64,000 nucleotides of DNA from Planctomycetota bacterium (GCA_002748355.1 PDSF01000039.1:1-64000); one strand, 5' to 3'; positions 27,957-37,569 are shown, counted from the stretch's first letter. Numbers and translations: made by a program. The notes: generated by a model not told the origin, from the sequence alone.

Positions 27957-28267
27957 TCGTCAGCCCAAAGTCGTTTCCGCCCCGCAGGATCAAGAAAGCC
28001 CACAAAGAGCTAGGCCAAGAAGCTGCACCTCCTCACGAAAACGGGCTTTCGAGTTCACCATTCGCGGACCCCAGGCAGTCCGCAGCCTTTTCCTACGGAC
28101 GGCGGTCAGGGCCGCTGTCGGATCTCGGTAGCGGATCTCGGCATCAATTGCTGCTGGGCCTTGCAGCCGCCCTCGGATCGCCCCATGTGACGATTTCGCT
28201 TGTAAGGAACCTGCGCTGCTCTTTCATAGCCTGGCGTCCGCCGCGTTCTTATCCCTGACTGTTGCAG
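27957..28267. other. 311-bp gap with a partial 13-bp duplication
   Basis: No gene was seen. The unit cggatctcggtag (28119-28131) is followed by a ten-base partial copy (28132-28141). No T-run terminator was found after the patatin gene. Confidence 0.6.
28119..28141. repeat. Partial 13-bp tandem duplication
   Basis: cggatctcggtag is followed directly by cggatctcgg. It is intergenic. Confidence 0.85.
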
Positions 28268-28876
28268 ATGAGCGAGCAGCAATACCAAGCCTCCAATCCA
28301 GGCGATCTCACCGTCAACAAGCTGCGTTATTGGCGGTACTACCCCAAGTGGCCGACGATTTGGTTCTTGGCGGTGGCGGGGAGCTTCCTCCTCGCTTGGT
28401 ACCTGCACTGGAGCTTCTGGATTCTGACGGGGATCGCCCTGGCGCTGCTCGTTTTCTATTGGTGGCTCATTGCCCGGCACTACCGCATCGCTTGCGTTAC
28501 TCCGGCGCAGGTTCTGTCCACCTCCCCCATGCTCATCGCTGTGGCGACGGACCTGACGAAGGGCGAGGGACAATTCCCCTGCGTGAAGATACTACCGGCC
28601 CCAGTCGGTAGAGTCTTCGGCACCGTGCCCAGGGTCGGAACGCGTCTCGCTGTCCTCACCAGCTACGAGTGTGATCCCGGGGACGAGCTTCCGCACTTCG
28701 TCGACATCGATCCCAAGCTCGCCCAGGCCGCAAGCGGCAAGGAGCAGGAGCTGCGCCGCCTCTTCGACTCTCTCTCGGAAGAGGATTGGCAGCAGCTCGA
28801 GGCGGGTCTCAAGCAGCTGGGCCCGAATCCGAAACCAGGGCTACACCGGCTTTGGGAAGAAGAGAGCGGAGAGTAA
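28268..28876 (+). CDS. DUF3239-like membrane protein
   Basis: 202 residues from the ATG at 28268; a TTG two codons earlier is possible. The N-terminus has the DUF3239-like NPGDLTVNKLRYWRYYP motif. Two membrane helices follow (about 33-50 and 51-68, WFLAVAGSFLLAWYL and ILTGIALALLVFYWW), then a soluble beta-rich domain with PCVKILPAPVGRVFGTVPR. The C-terminus is an acidic helix (EEDWQQLEAGLKQLG). It stands alone between the patatin gene and the convergent larE gene. Function of the family is unknown. Confidence 0.7.
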   Translation: MSEQQYQASNPGDLTVNKLRYWRYYPKWPTIWFLAVAGSFLLAWYLHWSFWILTGIALALLVFYWWLIARHYRIACVTPAQVLSTSPMLIAVATDLTKGEGQFPCVKILPAPVGRVFGTVPRVGTRLAVLTSYECDPGDELPHFVDIDPKLAQAASGKEQELRRLFDSLSEEDWQQLEAGLKQLGPNPKPGLHRLWEEESGE

Positions 28877-28955
28877 CGAGCCAGTGGCGGCACGCTTTTC
28901 GACCAGTCCGACTCTCGAAGAGCTTCCTCAAGTGACACCCCAGCCGCCTCGCAGC

Positions 28956-29774
28956 TCAGAGTTCGGCGTTCATGGAGCCGCTGCGAAAGCCCGAGAGATC
29001 CAGGCAGACCCAGCTCCAGCCCAGGCCTTTGAGGCGCTGTAGGATTTCACCCCGAAGAGGATCCTCGCAAGCGCGAAGCAGCTCTTGCTCCTCCAACTCA
29101 ATCCTGGCAATGGTCCCGTGATGCCGCACGCGGAACTGGCGGAAGCCCCGCGAGCGCAGGAGTTCTTCGGCGGCTTCGATTCGCGAGAGCAGGGCTTGGT
29201 CGATCTCGATCCCATAGGCGACGCGGGAGGAGAGACAGGCGAAGGAGGGTTTGTCGGCAGTCGGCAAGCCCAGTTCCCGGCTGTAGCGGCGCACCTCGTC
29301 CTTGCTAAAGCCGCACTCAGCCAGGGGCGCTCGGACGCCATGCTCAGTCGCAGCCTGCAAGCCCGGACGATGATCACCAAGGTCATCGGCAATCGCCCCA
29401 TAGAGCAGGGGCCAGGGCGGCAGATCCTGGGCACGAATGACCGCAGCGATCTCCGTGAAGAGTTCGGTCTTGCAGAAGTAGCAGCGGTCCTCGGCGTTGC
29501 GCCGATAGCCCTCGCGCCCCAGTTCATCGGTGCCTAGGATGCGCTGGCTGACACCGAAGGCCTCGGCGATCTCGACCGATTCCTGCCGTTCGTGCGCCGG
29601 GTAGGCCGGGCCATCCGCCGTCACCGCAATGACCTTCTCTGGCCCCAAACGCTCACGAGCCGCGGCAAGCAGAGCCGTAGAGTCGACGCCGCCGCTGAAG
29701 GCGACGAGGGCGCCGGGCATCTCATCGAGGATGCGGTGTAGCTGCAGGCAGCGCTCGCGGTAGCCCTCGCTCAT
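28956..29774 (-). CDS. larE: LarE-type ATP-dependent sacrificial sulfur transferase
   Basis: 272 residues. The PP-loop ATP-pyrophosphatase motif SGGVDS is at 27-32. The GYRRNAEDRCYFCKTEL block (about 89-105) and PSFACLSSRVAYG with Cys180 match LarE, whose equivalent cysteine donates sulfur to the nickel-pincer nucleotide cofactor of lactate racemase-type enzymes. Length is typical. Its ATG overlaps the stop of the upstream amidohydrolase gene by three bases, so it is the last gene of a minus-strand operon. No larB or larC lies in the window, so the cofactor partners, if any, are elsewhere. Confidence 0.88.
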   Translation of the reverse strand: MSEGYRERCLQLHRILDEMPGALVAFSGGVDSTALLAAARERLGPEKVIAVTADGPAYPAHERQESVEIAEAFGVSQRILGTDELGREGYRRNAEDRCYFCKTELFTEIAAVIRAQDLPPWPLLYGAIADDLGDHRPGLQAATEHGVRAPLAECGFSKDEVRRYSRELGLPTADKPSFACLSSRVAYGIEIDQALLSRIEAAEELLRSRGFRQFRVRHHGTIARIELEEQELLRACEDPLRGEILQRLKGLGWSWVCLDLSGFRSGSMNAEL

Positions 29775-31507
29775 CGAGCTTCGCCCTCACCCTCGACATA
29801 GACCCGTTCGCCGCCCACGTAGGTCGCGAGCACCTGCGTGCCCAAGATCGCCCCGGGCCGAACAGCAAAGAGGTTGCGGTCGACGATGGTCAGATCGCCC
29901 TCATAGCCCTTGGCGATGCGCCCGCGCACGCCCTCTTCATGGGCAGCATAGGCGGCCTCGCTGGTGAAGCCGGCCAAGGCGCGGCCCGGGTCCAGTTGCT
30001 GGTCGGGACGCAGAGCCGGCCCGCGAGGCTTGCGCGGCGAACAGGTCGTCATCGCCGCGAAGAGGCCGTCAAAGATCGAAGCCGGCTCCACCGGGAAGTC
30101 GGAGCCGAAGGGCACATGCACCCCAGCCTCGAGCAGCGTGCGGAAGGCGTAGGCCCCCTTGACTCGCTCGGCACCGAGGCGGGTCGGCGCCCAAGGCATG
30201 TCGCTACTCAAGTGGGTCGGCTGCATGCTGGCCAGCACGCCCAGGCGAGCAAAGCGCGGCAGGTCCTGGAGACTGAGCACCTGCGCGTGCTCGATGCGCG
30301 GCCGCAGCGCCGCACGCTGCTCGGCCGTGAGTTCCTGCTCGTAGACATCGAGGACCATGCGGTTGGCACGATCGCCGATGGCGTGCACGCAGGGCTGGAG
30401 GCCCAAGGCAGCACAGCGGCGCACGATGCGTGCAAGCTCCTCGCGCTTGAGGGTGAGCAAGCCGAGGTTACCGGGCTCGTCGCTGTATTCGCTGAGTAGC
30501 GCCGCGCCCCGCGACCCCAGGGCCCCATCCGCATAGAGCTTGACCGCGCGGTAGCGCAGCCTGGCCCGGACTCCGGGATCCGAGACCGCAAGCGGTTCCC
30601 GGCCATAGCCCGGAGCCCCCCACATCGCATAGACCCCGAGCTTCCAGCGGCCCTGCCTTTCGAGCTCTTCGAGGATTCTCTTCTGAGCGAAACCGACCCC
30701 GGCATCATGCACCCGGGTGATGCCCAGTTCGAAGCAGTGCTGCTGCGCCAGCAAGAGGCGCCGCTCCAGGGCCCGGGCATCGACCCGCGGCAGCTGCCGC
30801 GAGATCAGAGACATGGCGTGGTCGACAAAGACTCCGCTCGGCTCGCCACCTGCCTTATGGAGGATCCTCCCTCCTTCGGGAGCCGGGGTCTTGGCGCCGA
30901 TCCCGGCCCTTCGCATGGCCTCGGCATTGGCCAGCCCGGCATGACCATCGATGCGCCGCAGCCAGACCGGTCGCCGCGGGAAGCGCTCGGAGAGACGATC
31001 ATGGGTCGGCATCCGCTGCTCCGGCCAGAGGTTTTGATCCCAGCCCCGGCCCTCAAGCCAGGCCCCTTCCGGTAGCTGCGCCGCCGCCGCTTCGCAGCGA
31101 CGCAGCAGCTCGTCATAGCTGCGCGCCCCGCGAAGGTTCACCGTCTCCAGCGACTTGCCCAGCCCAGCCAGGTGCCCGTGCGCGTCGCAGAGTCCGGGCA
31201 GGGCTCGTCCGCCCGGGTATTCGGAGATTCGCGTTTTGGCGCCGCGATACTGCAGCGCGGCGACGCGCGTGGTCACGTCCACGATGCGGCCATCTCGGAG
31301 GATGATGGCGTTCAGCCCCGGCAGCACGCCCTTCGGCCCCAAGATCTCCCGAAGCAGCAAGATCTCGCTGGCCGGCTCAGGAACCTCTCCGAGCTCGGGG
31401 TCGCTGCCCGGTTCTCGCCCCCCATCGTAGAAACTGTCGCAAGCGAAGCTCAGAAGCAGGAAGCTGAGCAGCAGGAGGCGGGAGAGTAGCTGTGCAGGTG
31501 AGAGCAT
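29771..31507 (-). CDS. Amidohydrolase family 3 (YtcJ-like), probable lipoprotein
   Basis: 578 residues from the ATG at 31505-31507, which gives a signal sequence (LLSRLLLLSFLLLSFAC) with Cys23 as probable lipidation site. The metal-dependent amidohydrolase fold of the YtcJ group is clear: DAHGH (108-112), the ARSYDELLRRCEAAA block, VHAIGDRANRMVLD, and PFGSDFPVEP near the C-terminal metal ligand. It should hydrolyse an amide or ester outside the cytoplasmic membrane; the substrate is unknown. The coding sequence ends with CDS overlap into larE. The nucleotidyltransferase gene lies 79 bp upstream. Confidence 0.86.
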   Translation of the reverse strand: MLSPAQLLSRLLLLSFLLLSFACDSFYDGGREPGSDPELGEVPEPASEILLLREILGPKGVLPGLNAIILRDGRIVDVTTRVAALQYRGAKTRISEYPGGRALPGLCDAHGHLAGLGKSLETVNLRGARSYDELLRRCEAAAAQLPEGAWLEGRGWDQNLWPEQRMPTHDRLSERFPRRPVWLRRIDGHAGLANAEAMRRAGIGAKTPAPEGGRILHKAGGEPSGVFVDHAMSLISRQLPRVDARALERRLLLAQQHCFELGITRVHDAGVGFAQKRILEELERQGRWKLGVYAMWGAPGYGREPLAVSDPGVRARLRYRAVKLYADGALGSRGAALLSEYSDEPGNLGLLTLKREELARIVRRCAALGLQPCVHAIGDRANRMVLDVYEQELTAEQRAALRPRIEHAQVLSLQDLPRFARLGVLASMQPTHLSSDMPWAPTRLGAERVKGAYAFRTLLEAGVHVPFGSDFPVEPASIFDGLFAAMTTCSPRKPRGPALRPDQQLDPGRALAGFTSEAAYAAHEEGVRGRIAKGYEGDLTIVDRNLFAVRPGAILGTQVLATYVGGERVYVEGEGEAR

Positions 31508-31586
31508 GCGGCGATCCTGGCCGCAGCTCGGGGCTCGGGCAAGCACCCAGAAGCGGAGCACTCTGCCGGCCGAAACCGGAAGCGCC

Positions 31587-32570
31587 TCAGCCCTGCTCCT
31601 CGTCGGCGAAGAGCGAAGCACAGTGCACCATGTCCTCGGGAGTCACGATCATGCGCCGGACCGGCCCTTGCCGCGCGATCTTCGTGCCCGGGAAGATCAG
31701 GGCGTCGCTCACTTCGATCGGGTGCTCGATACGGACCCCATCCATGACCACAGAGTTGTGGATGGAACAGCCCGCTGTCAGCTCGACATCCTCGCCAATG
31801 ATCTTGTCCAAGCCCCGGGTCTGCAGATAGTGCAGATTGAGTTTCAGCAAGTCGCAGGGGAAGGAGAGGTTCAAGTCCTCGCGCACGACCTCGGCTGCTT
31901 CGACCCGCCAGCCGTCATCGATAAAGATCTGGATCGCGTCGGTGATCTCGTACTCGTCGCGCATGGCCGTGCGCGGCGTGCGCCGAACGGCGTCGAAGAA
32001 GGCCGGGCCAAAGGCATAGAGACCGCAACCCTTAAGGTCGGTTTGCGGGTGGCGCGGCTTCTCGATCACCCGCGACACGCGGCCGTCGACCTCGTCGACA
32101 TGAACGACGAAGTTGCGCTGGATGGCCTGTGCATCGGACTCGCGCTTCACCGCGAGCACCGCCGCGCACTCGTTGCGCTCCCCCGAGCCCAAACGCTTGA
32201 CCATCTCGTCGAGCTTCTCGGTCTCGAAGAAGATGTCCCCGAGAAAGAGCAGGAAGGGCCGCTGCACCTGCCGCTCGAGGCGGCCGAGAGCGTGGGCGAT
32301 GCCCAGGGTCTCTTCCTGCTCAGCGTAGTGCAGACGCACACCTAGATCGGAGCCATCTCCAAGGGTGCGCACGATTTCATAGCCCAGATGCCCAATTACG
32401 ACGACGATCTCGGTAATACCGAGATCGCGTATCGCCTCGATCTGATGGATCAGGAGCGGCTTGCCGCCGATCGGCAGGATCGGCTTGGGAAAGCGTTCGG
32501 AAAAAGGGAGCATGCGGGTCCCCTTGCCAGCGGCAAGGATGACCCCCATCAGATCAGAAGCCTGGGCCAT
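31587..32570 (-). CDS. Sugar-phosphate nucleotidyltransferase (NDP-sugar pyrophosphorylase family)
   Basis: 327 residues. The N-terminal signature LAAGKGTRMLPFSERFPKP (about 12-30) binds the NTP and carries the active-site Lys. The metal-binding LFLGDIFF motif is near 107, and the family KPRHPQTDLKGCGLYAF block is near 175. The C-terminal part shows hexapeptide-like character (CSIHNSVVMDGVRIEHPIEV), as in glucose-1-phosphate thymidylyltransferase and GlmU-like enzymes. It should make an activated sugar; which one cannot be told. It lies 16 bp after the FG-GAP lipoprotein gene and before the amidohydrolase, all on the minus strand. Confidence 0.85.
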   Translation of the reverse strand: MAQASDLMGVILAAGKGTRMLPFSERFPKPILPIGGKPLLIHQIEAIRDLGITEIVVVIGHLGYEIVRTLGDGSDLGVRLHYAEQEETLGIAHALGRLERQVQRPFLLFLGDIFFETEKLDEMVKRLGSGERNECAAVLAVKRESDAQAIQRNFVVHVDEVDGRVSRVIEKPRHPQTDLKGCGLYAFGPAFFDAVRRTPRTAMRDEYEITDAIQIFIDDGWRVEAAEVVREDLNLSFPCDLLKLNLHYLQTRGLDKIIGEDVELTAGCSIHNSVVMDGVRIEHPIEVSDALIFPGTKIARQGPVRRMIVTPEDMVHCASLFADEEQG

Positions 32571-32586
32571 GGGCTCGATTCGCTGC

Positions 32587-34818
32587 TTACTTGGAGCGGT
32601 TCAGGTAGAGACCGATACGGTTGGCGAAGAAGCTCGCGACCACGAAGTCGGGAAGCCCATCGCCATTGACATCGCCGAGGTCGGCGGACACTGCTCCCCA
32701 AGTACCGGGGAAGCGCTTCGCAATCGGGAAGCCGCCACTGCCGTCGCCGAGGAGGACGTAGAAATCGGCACTGTCGGCGTTGGAAACCAGGATGTCGCTC
32801 TTGCGATCGCCATCAAGGTCGCGTGCCAGCAAGGCCGTGGGCCCCTTTCCAACCTTCAACGGCTTGCTCGACCAGCTGTCGATCGCCTGCGAAAGGAAGA
32901 GGGTCAGCTGATTGCTGCTGAGGTTGCTAACAACGAGGTCCTCGCTGCCGTTGCCATCAAAGTCCGCCTTGCGTAGGTAGTTGGGCGAAGGCCCCGTCGG
33001 CAGCTCCGTGGCTACCGAGAACTGGCCGGCACCATCACCGCGAAGAACGGTGACGTACGCGGCCTTGAAGCGCGAAACCGCAGCATCGGTGATCCCGTCA
33101 CTGTTGAAGTCGCCCGTCACCAAGCTCAGCGGTCCCCCTTGGATCGCGATCTCAAAGGGGGTCGGCTGGAAGCCGAAGCCCGTGCGCAAGCCGTAGAGCA
33201 CGAGGACGCGATCGCCACCGTAATCGGCAACCATGAGGTCGAGGGCCCCATCTCGATTCGCATCGAGGCTGGCAATCTCGAAGGGCCCAGTGCCCACCTT
33301 CAAGGGAGGCTTCGTAGCGGCCGGCCACAGCTCAAAGTTGATGGCTTTGCTGCGGCTGCGATTGAGCAGGAGACGTAGGCCGCCACTCACCGCGACCGCG
33401 ACATCTTGGCGGCCATCCCGGTCAAAATCGCCCTTACTCATGTGGCCAGGCAGAGCCCCAACCTGGCTTTCGAAGACCTTCTGAGCGAATCGGCCGTCGG
33501 CGCCACCGGGCAGAACCGTGACGAGGGAAGCCAAGCGATCGCTGACCATCGTGTCGGCGAAGCCATCTCCATCGAAGTCCTCGGCCACGGTAAAGCTGGG
33601 GGCCTGGTGCCCCGTGCTGAAGTGCTCGGAACCGACCAGACCCTTGGCACCAAGCCCGCGGATCCAGGAAAGGCGCATCGAATCGAGACCCGAGGCCAAG
33701 ACGTCGAGATGCCCATCGTTGTCCAGGTCGACGATACGGGTCATGGTCGGCAGGCCAGTGGTGCCAAACTGCCGCTCAGGCGCAAAACCGCCCTTACCAT
33801 CGCCCTTCAAAAAGCCGATCGACGCGCGGTCGAGATAGCTCAGCACCGCGTCAGGGTTGCCGTCGGCATCGATGTCGGCCACCGAGACGTGCACTGGGTG
33901 GCCATCGCCGGGCGCAGCTTTCGCGGCCGCAAAGCCGCCCTTGCCGTCACCTTGCAGGGTGAGCAAGGAACCGCAGCCATAGCAGGCCACGAGGAGGTCC
34001 AGCTTGGCATCCTTGTCCATGTCGGCAAAGGCGATGCTCAATGTCCCCTTGCCACTCGTCGCCACAGCGCGAGTCGGGGTCGTCGCGGGTCCCTGCTTGC
34101 TGCCGGCATAGATCAGGACCTCGTTGGTCTCGCCATTGGCGACGGCGAGCTCGGGGAAGCCATCCCCATCCAGATCCGCGGAAGCCATGCCAGCCAAGAA
34201 ACCCTTGCTCGAGGTCTGCAGGTCCACCGCTGCTGCGAAGCCCTGTTTCTCAGCGCGGAAGAATCGCAAGCTGAGGGAAGTGCTCAGGCCGGCAACGAGA
34301 TCCACCTTCCCATCGCCATTCGCATCGTAGGCGAGGAGTTCGCCGAGAGCGGAGCCGACGGTAAGCGGGTTCGCATCCTCGGTGAACTTGCCGCTGCCGT
34401 CGTTGCGCCAGACGTGAACCCGCTGGAGGCTGGGGAAGGCAACGGCGAAGTCGAGGTCCATATCGCCATCGAAGTCCCCGGCGACGACCTGGGTAGGCTC
34501 GCCGTTTTTTTGGAAGACCGAAGTCTGCTGGCTCGCAAAGCTGCCGGGGCTAGCGGCGGCGAGAAAGACCACGCGCTGGTCGATCAGGGACGTGGTCAAC
34601 AGATCCAAGGAGCCATTACCGCTGAAGTCGCCGAGCACAAAGCTTCGCAACCCTTCGACCCCAACGGCGATTTCCTGGCGAGACTGAAAAACGACCTCCT
34701 GAAGCTTGGTCGAGCCGCCAGAGGTTCCTGTCCCGCTTCCAGAGCTGCCGCGCGAGCAGGACGTTGAAAACAGGAGGCCAATACTAAGAAGGACAGAAGC
34801 AATCAAGCGGATGAGCAT
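32587..34818 (-). CDS. FG-GAP/VCBS repeat lipoprotein
   Basis: About 743 residues from the ATG at 34816-34818, which has a GGAGGA ribosome site ten bases upstream; another ATG eight codons earlier is possible. The signal sequence ends near Cys21 (IGLLFSTSC), and a Ser/Gly-rich linker follows. The body is about a dozen FG-GAP units, each with a calcium-type DxDxDG loop: DANGDGKVDL, DLDGDGFPEL, DLDNDGHLDV, DFDGDGFADT and DVNGDGLPDF, among others. This gives one or two integrin-like beta-propellers at the cell surface. Such proteins usually bind carbohydrates or proteins; the ligand is unknown. Confidence 0.87.
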   Translation of the reverse strand: MLIRLIASVLLSIGLLFSTSCSRGSSGSGTGTSGGSTKLQEVVFQSRQEIAVGVEGLRSFVLGDFSGNGSLDLLTTSLIDQRVVFLAAASPGSFASQQTSVFQKNGEPTQVVAGDFDGDMDLDFAVAFPSLQRVHVWRNDGSGKFTEDANPLTVGSALGELLAYDANGDGKVDLVAGLSTSLSLRFFRAEKQGFAAAVDLQTSSKGFLAGMASADLDGDGFPELAVANGETNEVLIYAGSKQGPATTPTRAVATSGKGTLSIAFADMDKDAKLDLLVACYGCGSLLTLQGDGKGGFAAAKAAPGDGHPVHVSVADIDADGNPDAVLSYLDRASIGFLKGDGKGGFAPERQFGTTGLPTMTRIVDLDNDGHLDVLASGLDSMRLSWIRGLGAKGLVGSEHFSTGHQAPSFTVAEDFDGDGFADTMVSDRLASLVTVLPGGADGRFAQKVFESQVGALPGHMSKGDFDRDGRQDVAVAVSGGLRLLLNRSRSKAINFELWPAATKPPLKVGTGPFEIASLDANRDGALDLMVADYGGDRVLVLYGLRTGFGFQPTPFEIAIQGGPLSLVTGDFNSDGITDAAVSRFKAAYVTVLRGDGAGQFSVATELPTGPSPNYLRKADFDGNGSEDLVVSNLSSNQLTLFLSQAIDSWSSKPLKVGKGPTALLARDLDGDRKSDILVSNADSADFYVLLGDGSGGFPIAKRFPGTWGAVSADLGDVNGDGLPDFVVASFFANRIGLYLNRSK

Positions 34819-34980
34819 CGGGAGCGTTCCTCCGAAGAGCATAGGGCTAAGGAACCCGAGGCAACTTGGCCTCAGATTTTTCCCAATACAAGCCTATCCC
34901 ATCCTCGGCTAGGGGGAACACCCGCTCTGCGCTTCTCTTGAAGACCCGATGAGAACGGGGCGACGGGCCGCCGACAAGGC

Positions 34981-36099
34981 CTACTCACTCTCGTCGGCTA
35001 GTTGAAGAATTGGCGGCATCACAAACTCAATCACGATCTGCTTGACGATGATGGTCAAGGGGATTGCTACAAGGACGCCGAAAAAGCCAAGCACCGCGCC
35101 CCATATTAAGACGCTGACCAGCATCGTCACCGGATGCATGTCGATCTTTTCCGACAAGATCCAGGGGTAGAGAAGGTAGCCCTCGATGGCCTCCGCGACC
35201 CCAAAGACAGCCGCGATCCCGATCAACATGCCGATGTCGCCATTCTGATCGACGAGGACCAGGATCACGGAAACCAGGACCCCAAGCGCTGCACCGATGA
35301 AGGGGAGGATGGAGAGCAGCCCGGACAACATGCCGATCAAGAAGGCGTAGGGAATCCCGGTCAGCTGCAGACCCGCCGCCGTGAGCAAGCCCTTGATGAC
35401 AGCAATCATGATGCGCCCACGTAGGAAGGCGGCGAGGCCGGTATGGATCCGCTGCACCGACTCGATCACCCGGCGGCGGTAGCGACCGGGAAGGTGCCGC
35501 TTGATCCAGTGAACGATGCTCGGCCAATCCAGCATGAAATAGAACAGGTAGATCGGAACAAGAACCAGGATCGACAGCACGTTGACGATGGTCAGGATCC
35601 CTTCGCCAGCGCTCTCGATGAAGGACACGGTCCCCTTCATCGTCTCTTGGATCGACTCTGGGCTCAGGCGTTCTCGCAGGTCATCCAGGAGCACTCTCCG
35701 CTCATCGCTGTCGAAGAACTCTGGAAACTGCACTTGCAGGAAGTCGGAAACCCGGTCCCCCAGTCCGAGCAGAAAGCCCGGCTGATACTGCGGATGGCCC
35801 ACCGTTTCGCGCCCGAAGGCGGCGTAGTAGAGCTCTGTGCCCTGATCAATCAGAAACCAGATCGCGAGCCCACCCACGCCGACGAAGAGCACGAAGACGA
35901 CAAAGACCGCCATCGGCCGCGAGAGCTTGATCGCGTTGAGCCTGCGGACCAGCGGGTCCAAGACGTAGGCCAGGGCCAGGGCCAGTAGCACCGGCCCAAT
36001 AATCGAACGCAGCCAATACCCGAGCAGCAGGATCACGACGGCCGTGATGACCGCGAAGACCACGACCTTGCGTCGCTCTGCTCCCTCGAGGCGTGTCAT
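34981..36099 (-). CDS. AI-2E/PerM-family membrane transporter
   Basis: 372 residues with about eight membrane helices, including VVVFAVITAVVILLLGYWL at the N-terminus, a pair with VFVVFVLFVGVGGLAIW, and the C-terminal LIWGAVLGFFGVLVAIPLTI. The family PerM-type segment GIPYAFLIGMLSGLLSILPF and the final hydrophobic segment are typical. Members export small molecules (AI-2, ions or others); the substrate cannot be read from sequence. It starts 26 bp after the Minf_1886 gene on the same strand, so they are probably co-transcribed. Confidence 0.87.
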   Translation of the reverse strand: MTRLEGAERRKVVVFAVITAVVILLLGYWLRSIIGPVLLALALAYVLDPLVRRLNAIKLSRPMAVFVVFVLFVGVGGLAIWFLIDQGTELYYAAFGRETVGHPQYQPGFLLGLGDRVSDFLQVQFPEFFDSDERRVLLDDLRERLSPESIQETMKGTVSFIESAGEGILTIVNVLSILVLVPIYLFYFMLDWPSIVHWIKRHLPGRYRRRVIESVQRIHTGLAAFLRGRIMIAVIKGLLTAAGLQLTGIPYAFLIGMLSGLLSILPFIGAALGVLVSVILVLVDQNGDIGMLIGIAAVFGVAEAIEGYLLYPWILSEKIDMHPVTMLVSVLIWGAVLGFFGVLVAIPLTIIVKQIVIEFVMPPILQLADESE

Positions 36100-36124
36100 G
36101 CGGGAAGCCCTAATCCCTCGCTAC

Positions 36125-36511
36125 TCACTCCCACGGAACACGCATCCGATACTCGGTCTCGAACTCGCGCTCAAAGTCATAGCCGTTCTCGAAGTCCTCG
36201 AGGCGATCCTGGGGTCGGCGCTGGAGTAGGCCATGGGAGATGAGATTGAAGACCACCTGACCGAAGTCCTCGGTGTCTGTGATGCCCCACTGCCGAAAAA
36301 CCTCTCGCGCCATCAAGCCGTAGCGGTCGCGGGCAAGATCCCTGATACCTGCGAGGAGTTCACGCCCGCCAATGTGCTTATCCCTGCGTCCTGCCGAGTA
36401 GTGCCTGACCGTGTAGTCCAGGGCCTCCAGCACGAAGAAGTAGGCATTTTTCTCGTAGCGCGGGTCCCGCTCCCGGATCCCCGCAATCGATGCTTCCAGG
36501 CGATTGCTCAT
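36125..36511 (-). CDS. Minf_1886-family protein (PVC-associated)
   Basis: 128 residues from the ATG at 36509-36511; a GTG eight codons upstream is possible. The pattern NAYFFVLEALDYTVRH, GRELLAGIRDLARDRYGLMA and REVFRQWGITDTEDFG, followed by FNLISHGLLQ, is that of the Minf_1886 family found mainly in Verrucomicrobia and Planctomycetes. It is small, soluble and mostly helical, with an acidic C-terminus. The role is unknown. The phylogenetic spread of the family is one of the best clues to the host of this DNA. Confidence 0.85.
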   Translation of the reverse strand: MSNRLEASIAGIRERDPRYEKNAYFFVLEALDYTVRHYSAGRRDKHIGGRELLAGIRDLARDRYGLMAREVFRQWGITDTEDFGQVVFNLISHGLLQRRPQDRLEDFENGYDFEREFETEYRMRVPWE

Positions 36512-36633
36512 GACTCTCGCTTCCTCGTCCTCCACGGATTTCCGGTCCGCAGAGCCTCATTCCATCCTGCTTAGAGATCGGCCCATGACATCGCCACATT
36601 AAGGACTTTCTCCAAAAGCGCGGCGAGCAGCCC

Positions 36634-37569
36634 CTAGCTCGTCCCCCGGAGCTGGTCCCACAGCCCCCGGAGAACCAGCTCGGCCCCCAGCCCTCGCGCC
36701 AACTGCCTTCCTGCGTCCAGGAAGGCGGCAACACGGGACCAGGCCTCGGGATCACCTTGATGAGCCTCTTCTCGGGCAAAAACTAGGGCCAAAGCCAAGG
36801 CGCGCTCAGCGCGCAGCCGCCGGGCCTGCCGAAGCCCTTCGTCCCCGGACGCCAGGGACTCGAAAAGCTCCCTGAGCCAGGGCTCAACCCCGCCTTGCCC
36901 GGACTTCAGCGCCGCGTATCGCCGCTCCCAGTCTTCGAGCCCCTCCGCATGCAAGGACTTGGCCCGTCCAAGGCTCCCCTGGCTCACCTCGGCCAGGCGC
37001 TGCGCTGCCCCGGCCTCCAGCCCCAGCTCGCTGCGCAATAGCTCGGCAAGCTCGGCGCTGGCCAAAGCCGGCACTGCCAGGCGCTGGACACGGCTGCGCA
37101 CGGTGTCGAGGAGGAGTTCTGGACGGCTGGTGGTCAAGAGAAGCCAGCGCCGCTGCTCCGGCTCTTCCAAGGTCTTGAGCAGGGCGTTCTGACCTTCTCG
37201 CCCCAGTTCATCGACATCCTCGAGAATCGCCACCCGTCCCTGCCCCTCAAGCTCGGCCCGGGCGAAGAGGGCCAACAGCTCGCGCACCTGCTCGACCGGG
37301 ATCTGCGTTTTGCCCTGCGGCCGGCGCAGGATCTGGACATCACTATGCTGGCCGCGCTCGACGCGCAGGCACGGCCCACATTCGCCGCAGCCCAGGGGTA
37401 GCTCCCGTTTGCGCTCGCAGAGAAGAGCCCGAGCGAGAAAGCGGGCCAGGCTGCGCTTACCAACGCCCACGGCTCCGGTGAGCAATAGCGCGTGATGCAA
37501 ACGACGCTGGCCGAGATCCGCCTCAAGCCGGCGGCGCAGGTCCTCGAGGCCGACGAAGGGCCAGCTCAT
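36634..37569 (-). CDS. holB: DNA polymerase III delta-prime subunit (clamp loader)
   Basis: 311 residues. The AAA+ core has Walker A GAVGVGKR (32-39). Zinc-binding cysteines at 51, 61, 64 and 67 (CGECGPC region) follow the delta-prime pattern. DVDELGREGQNALLKTLEEP and LLTTSRPELLLDTVRSR are the diagnostic blocks. It belongs to the clamp-loader complex that loads the beta clamp during replication. Its ATG overlaps the tmk stop by four bases. The tmk-holB pair is common in bacteria, and here a dnaA-like gene sits upstream in the same run. Length is normal. Confidence 0.92.
   Translation of the reverse strand: MSWPFVGLEDLRRRLEADLGQRRLHHALLLTGAVGVGKRSLARFLARALLCERKRELPLGCGECGPCLRVERGQHSDVQILRRPQGKTQIPVEQVRELLALFARAELEGQGRVAILEDVDELGREGQNALLKTLEEPEQRRWLLLTTSRPELLLDTVRSRVQRLAVPALASAELAELLRSELGLEAGAAQRLAEVSQGSLGRAKSLHAEGLEDWERRYAALKSGQGGVEPWLRELFESLASGDEGLRQARRLRAERALALALVFAREEAHQGDPEAWSRVAAFLDAGRQLARGLGAELVLRGLWDQLRGTS

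Noticed and set aside
28956..32570. Lactate racemase (lar) operon
   Set aside because: Only larE is present. larA, larB and larC are absent from the window.
33406..34767. 453-codon plus-strand open frame
   Set aside because: It lies antisense to the FG-GAP lipoprotein, whose repeated calcium loops and signal peptide are clear.
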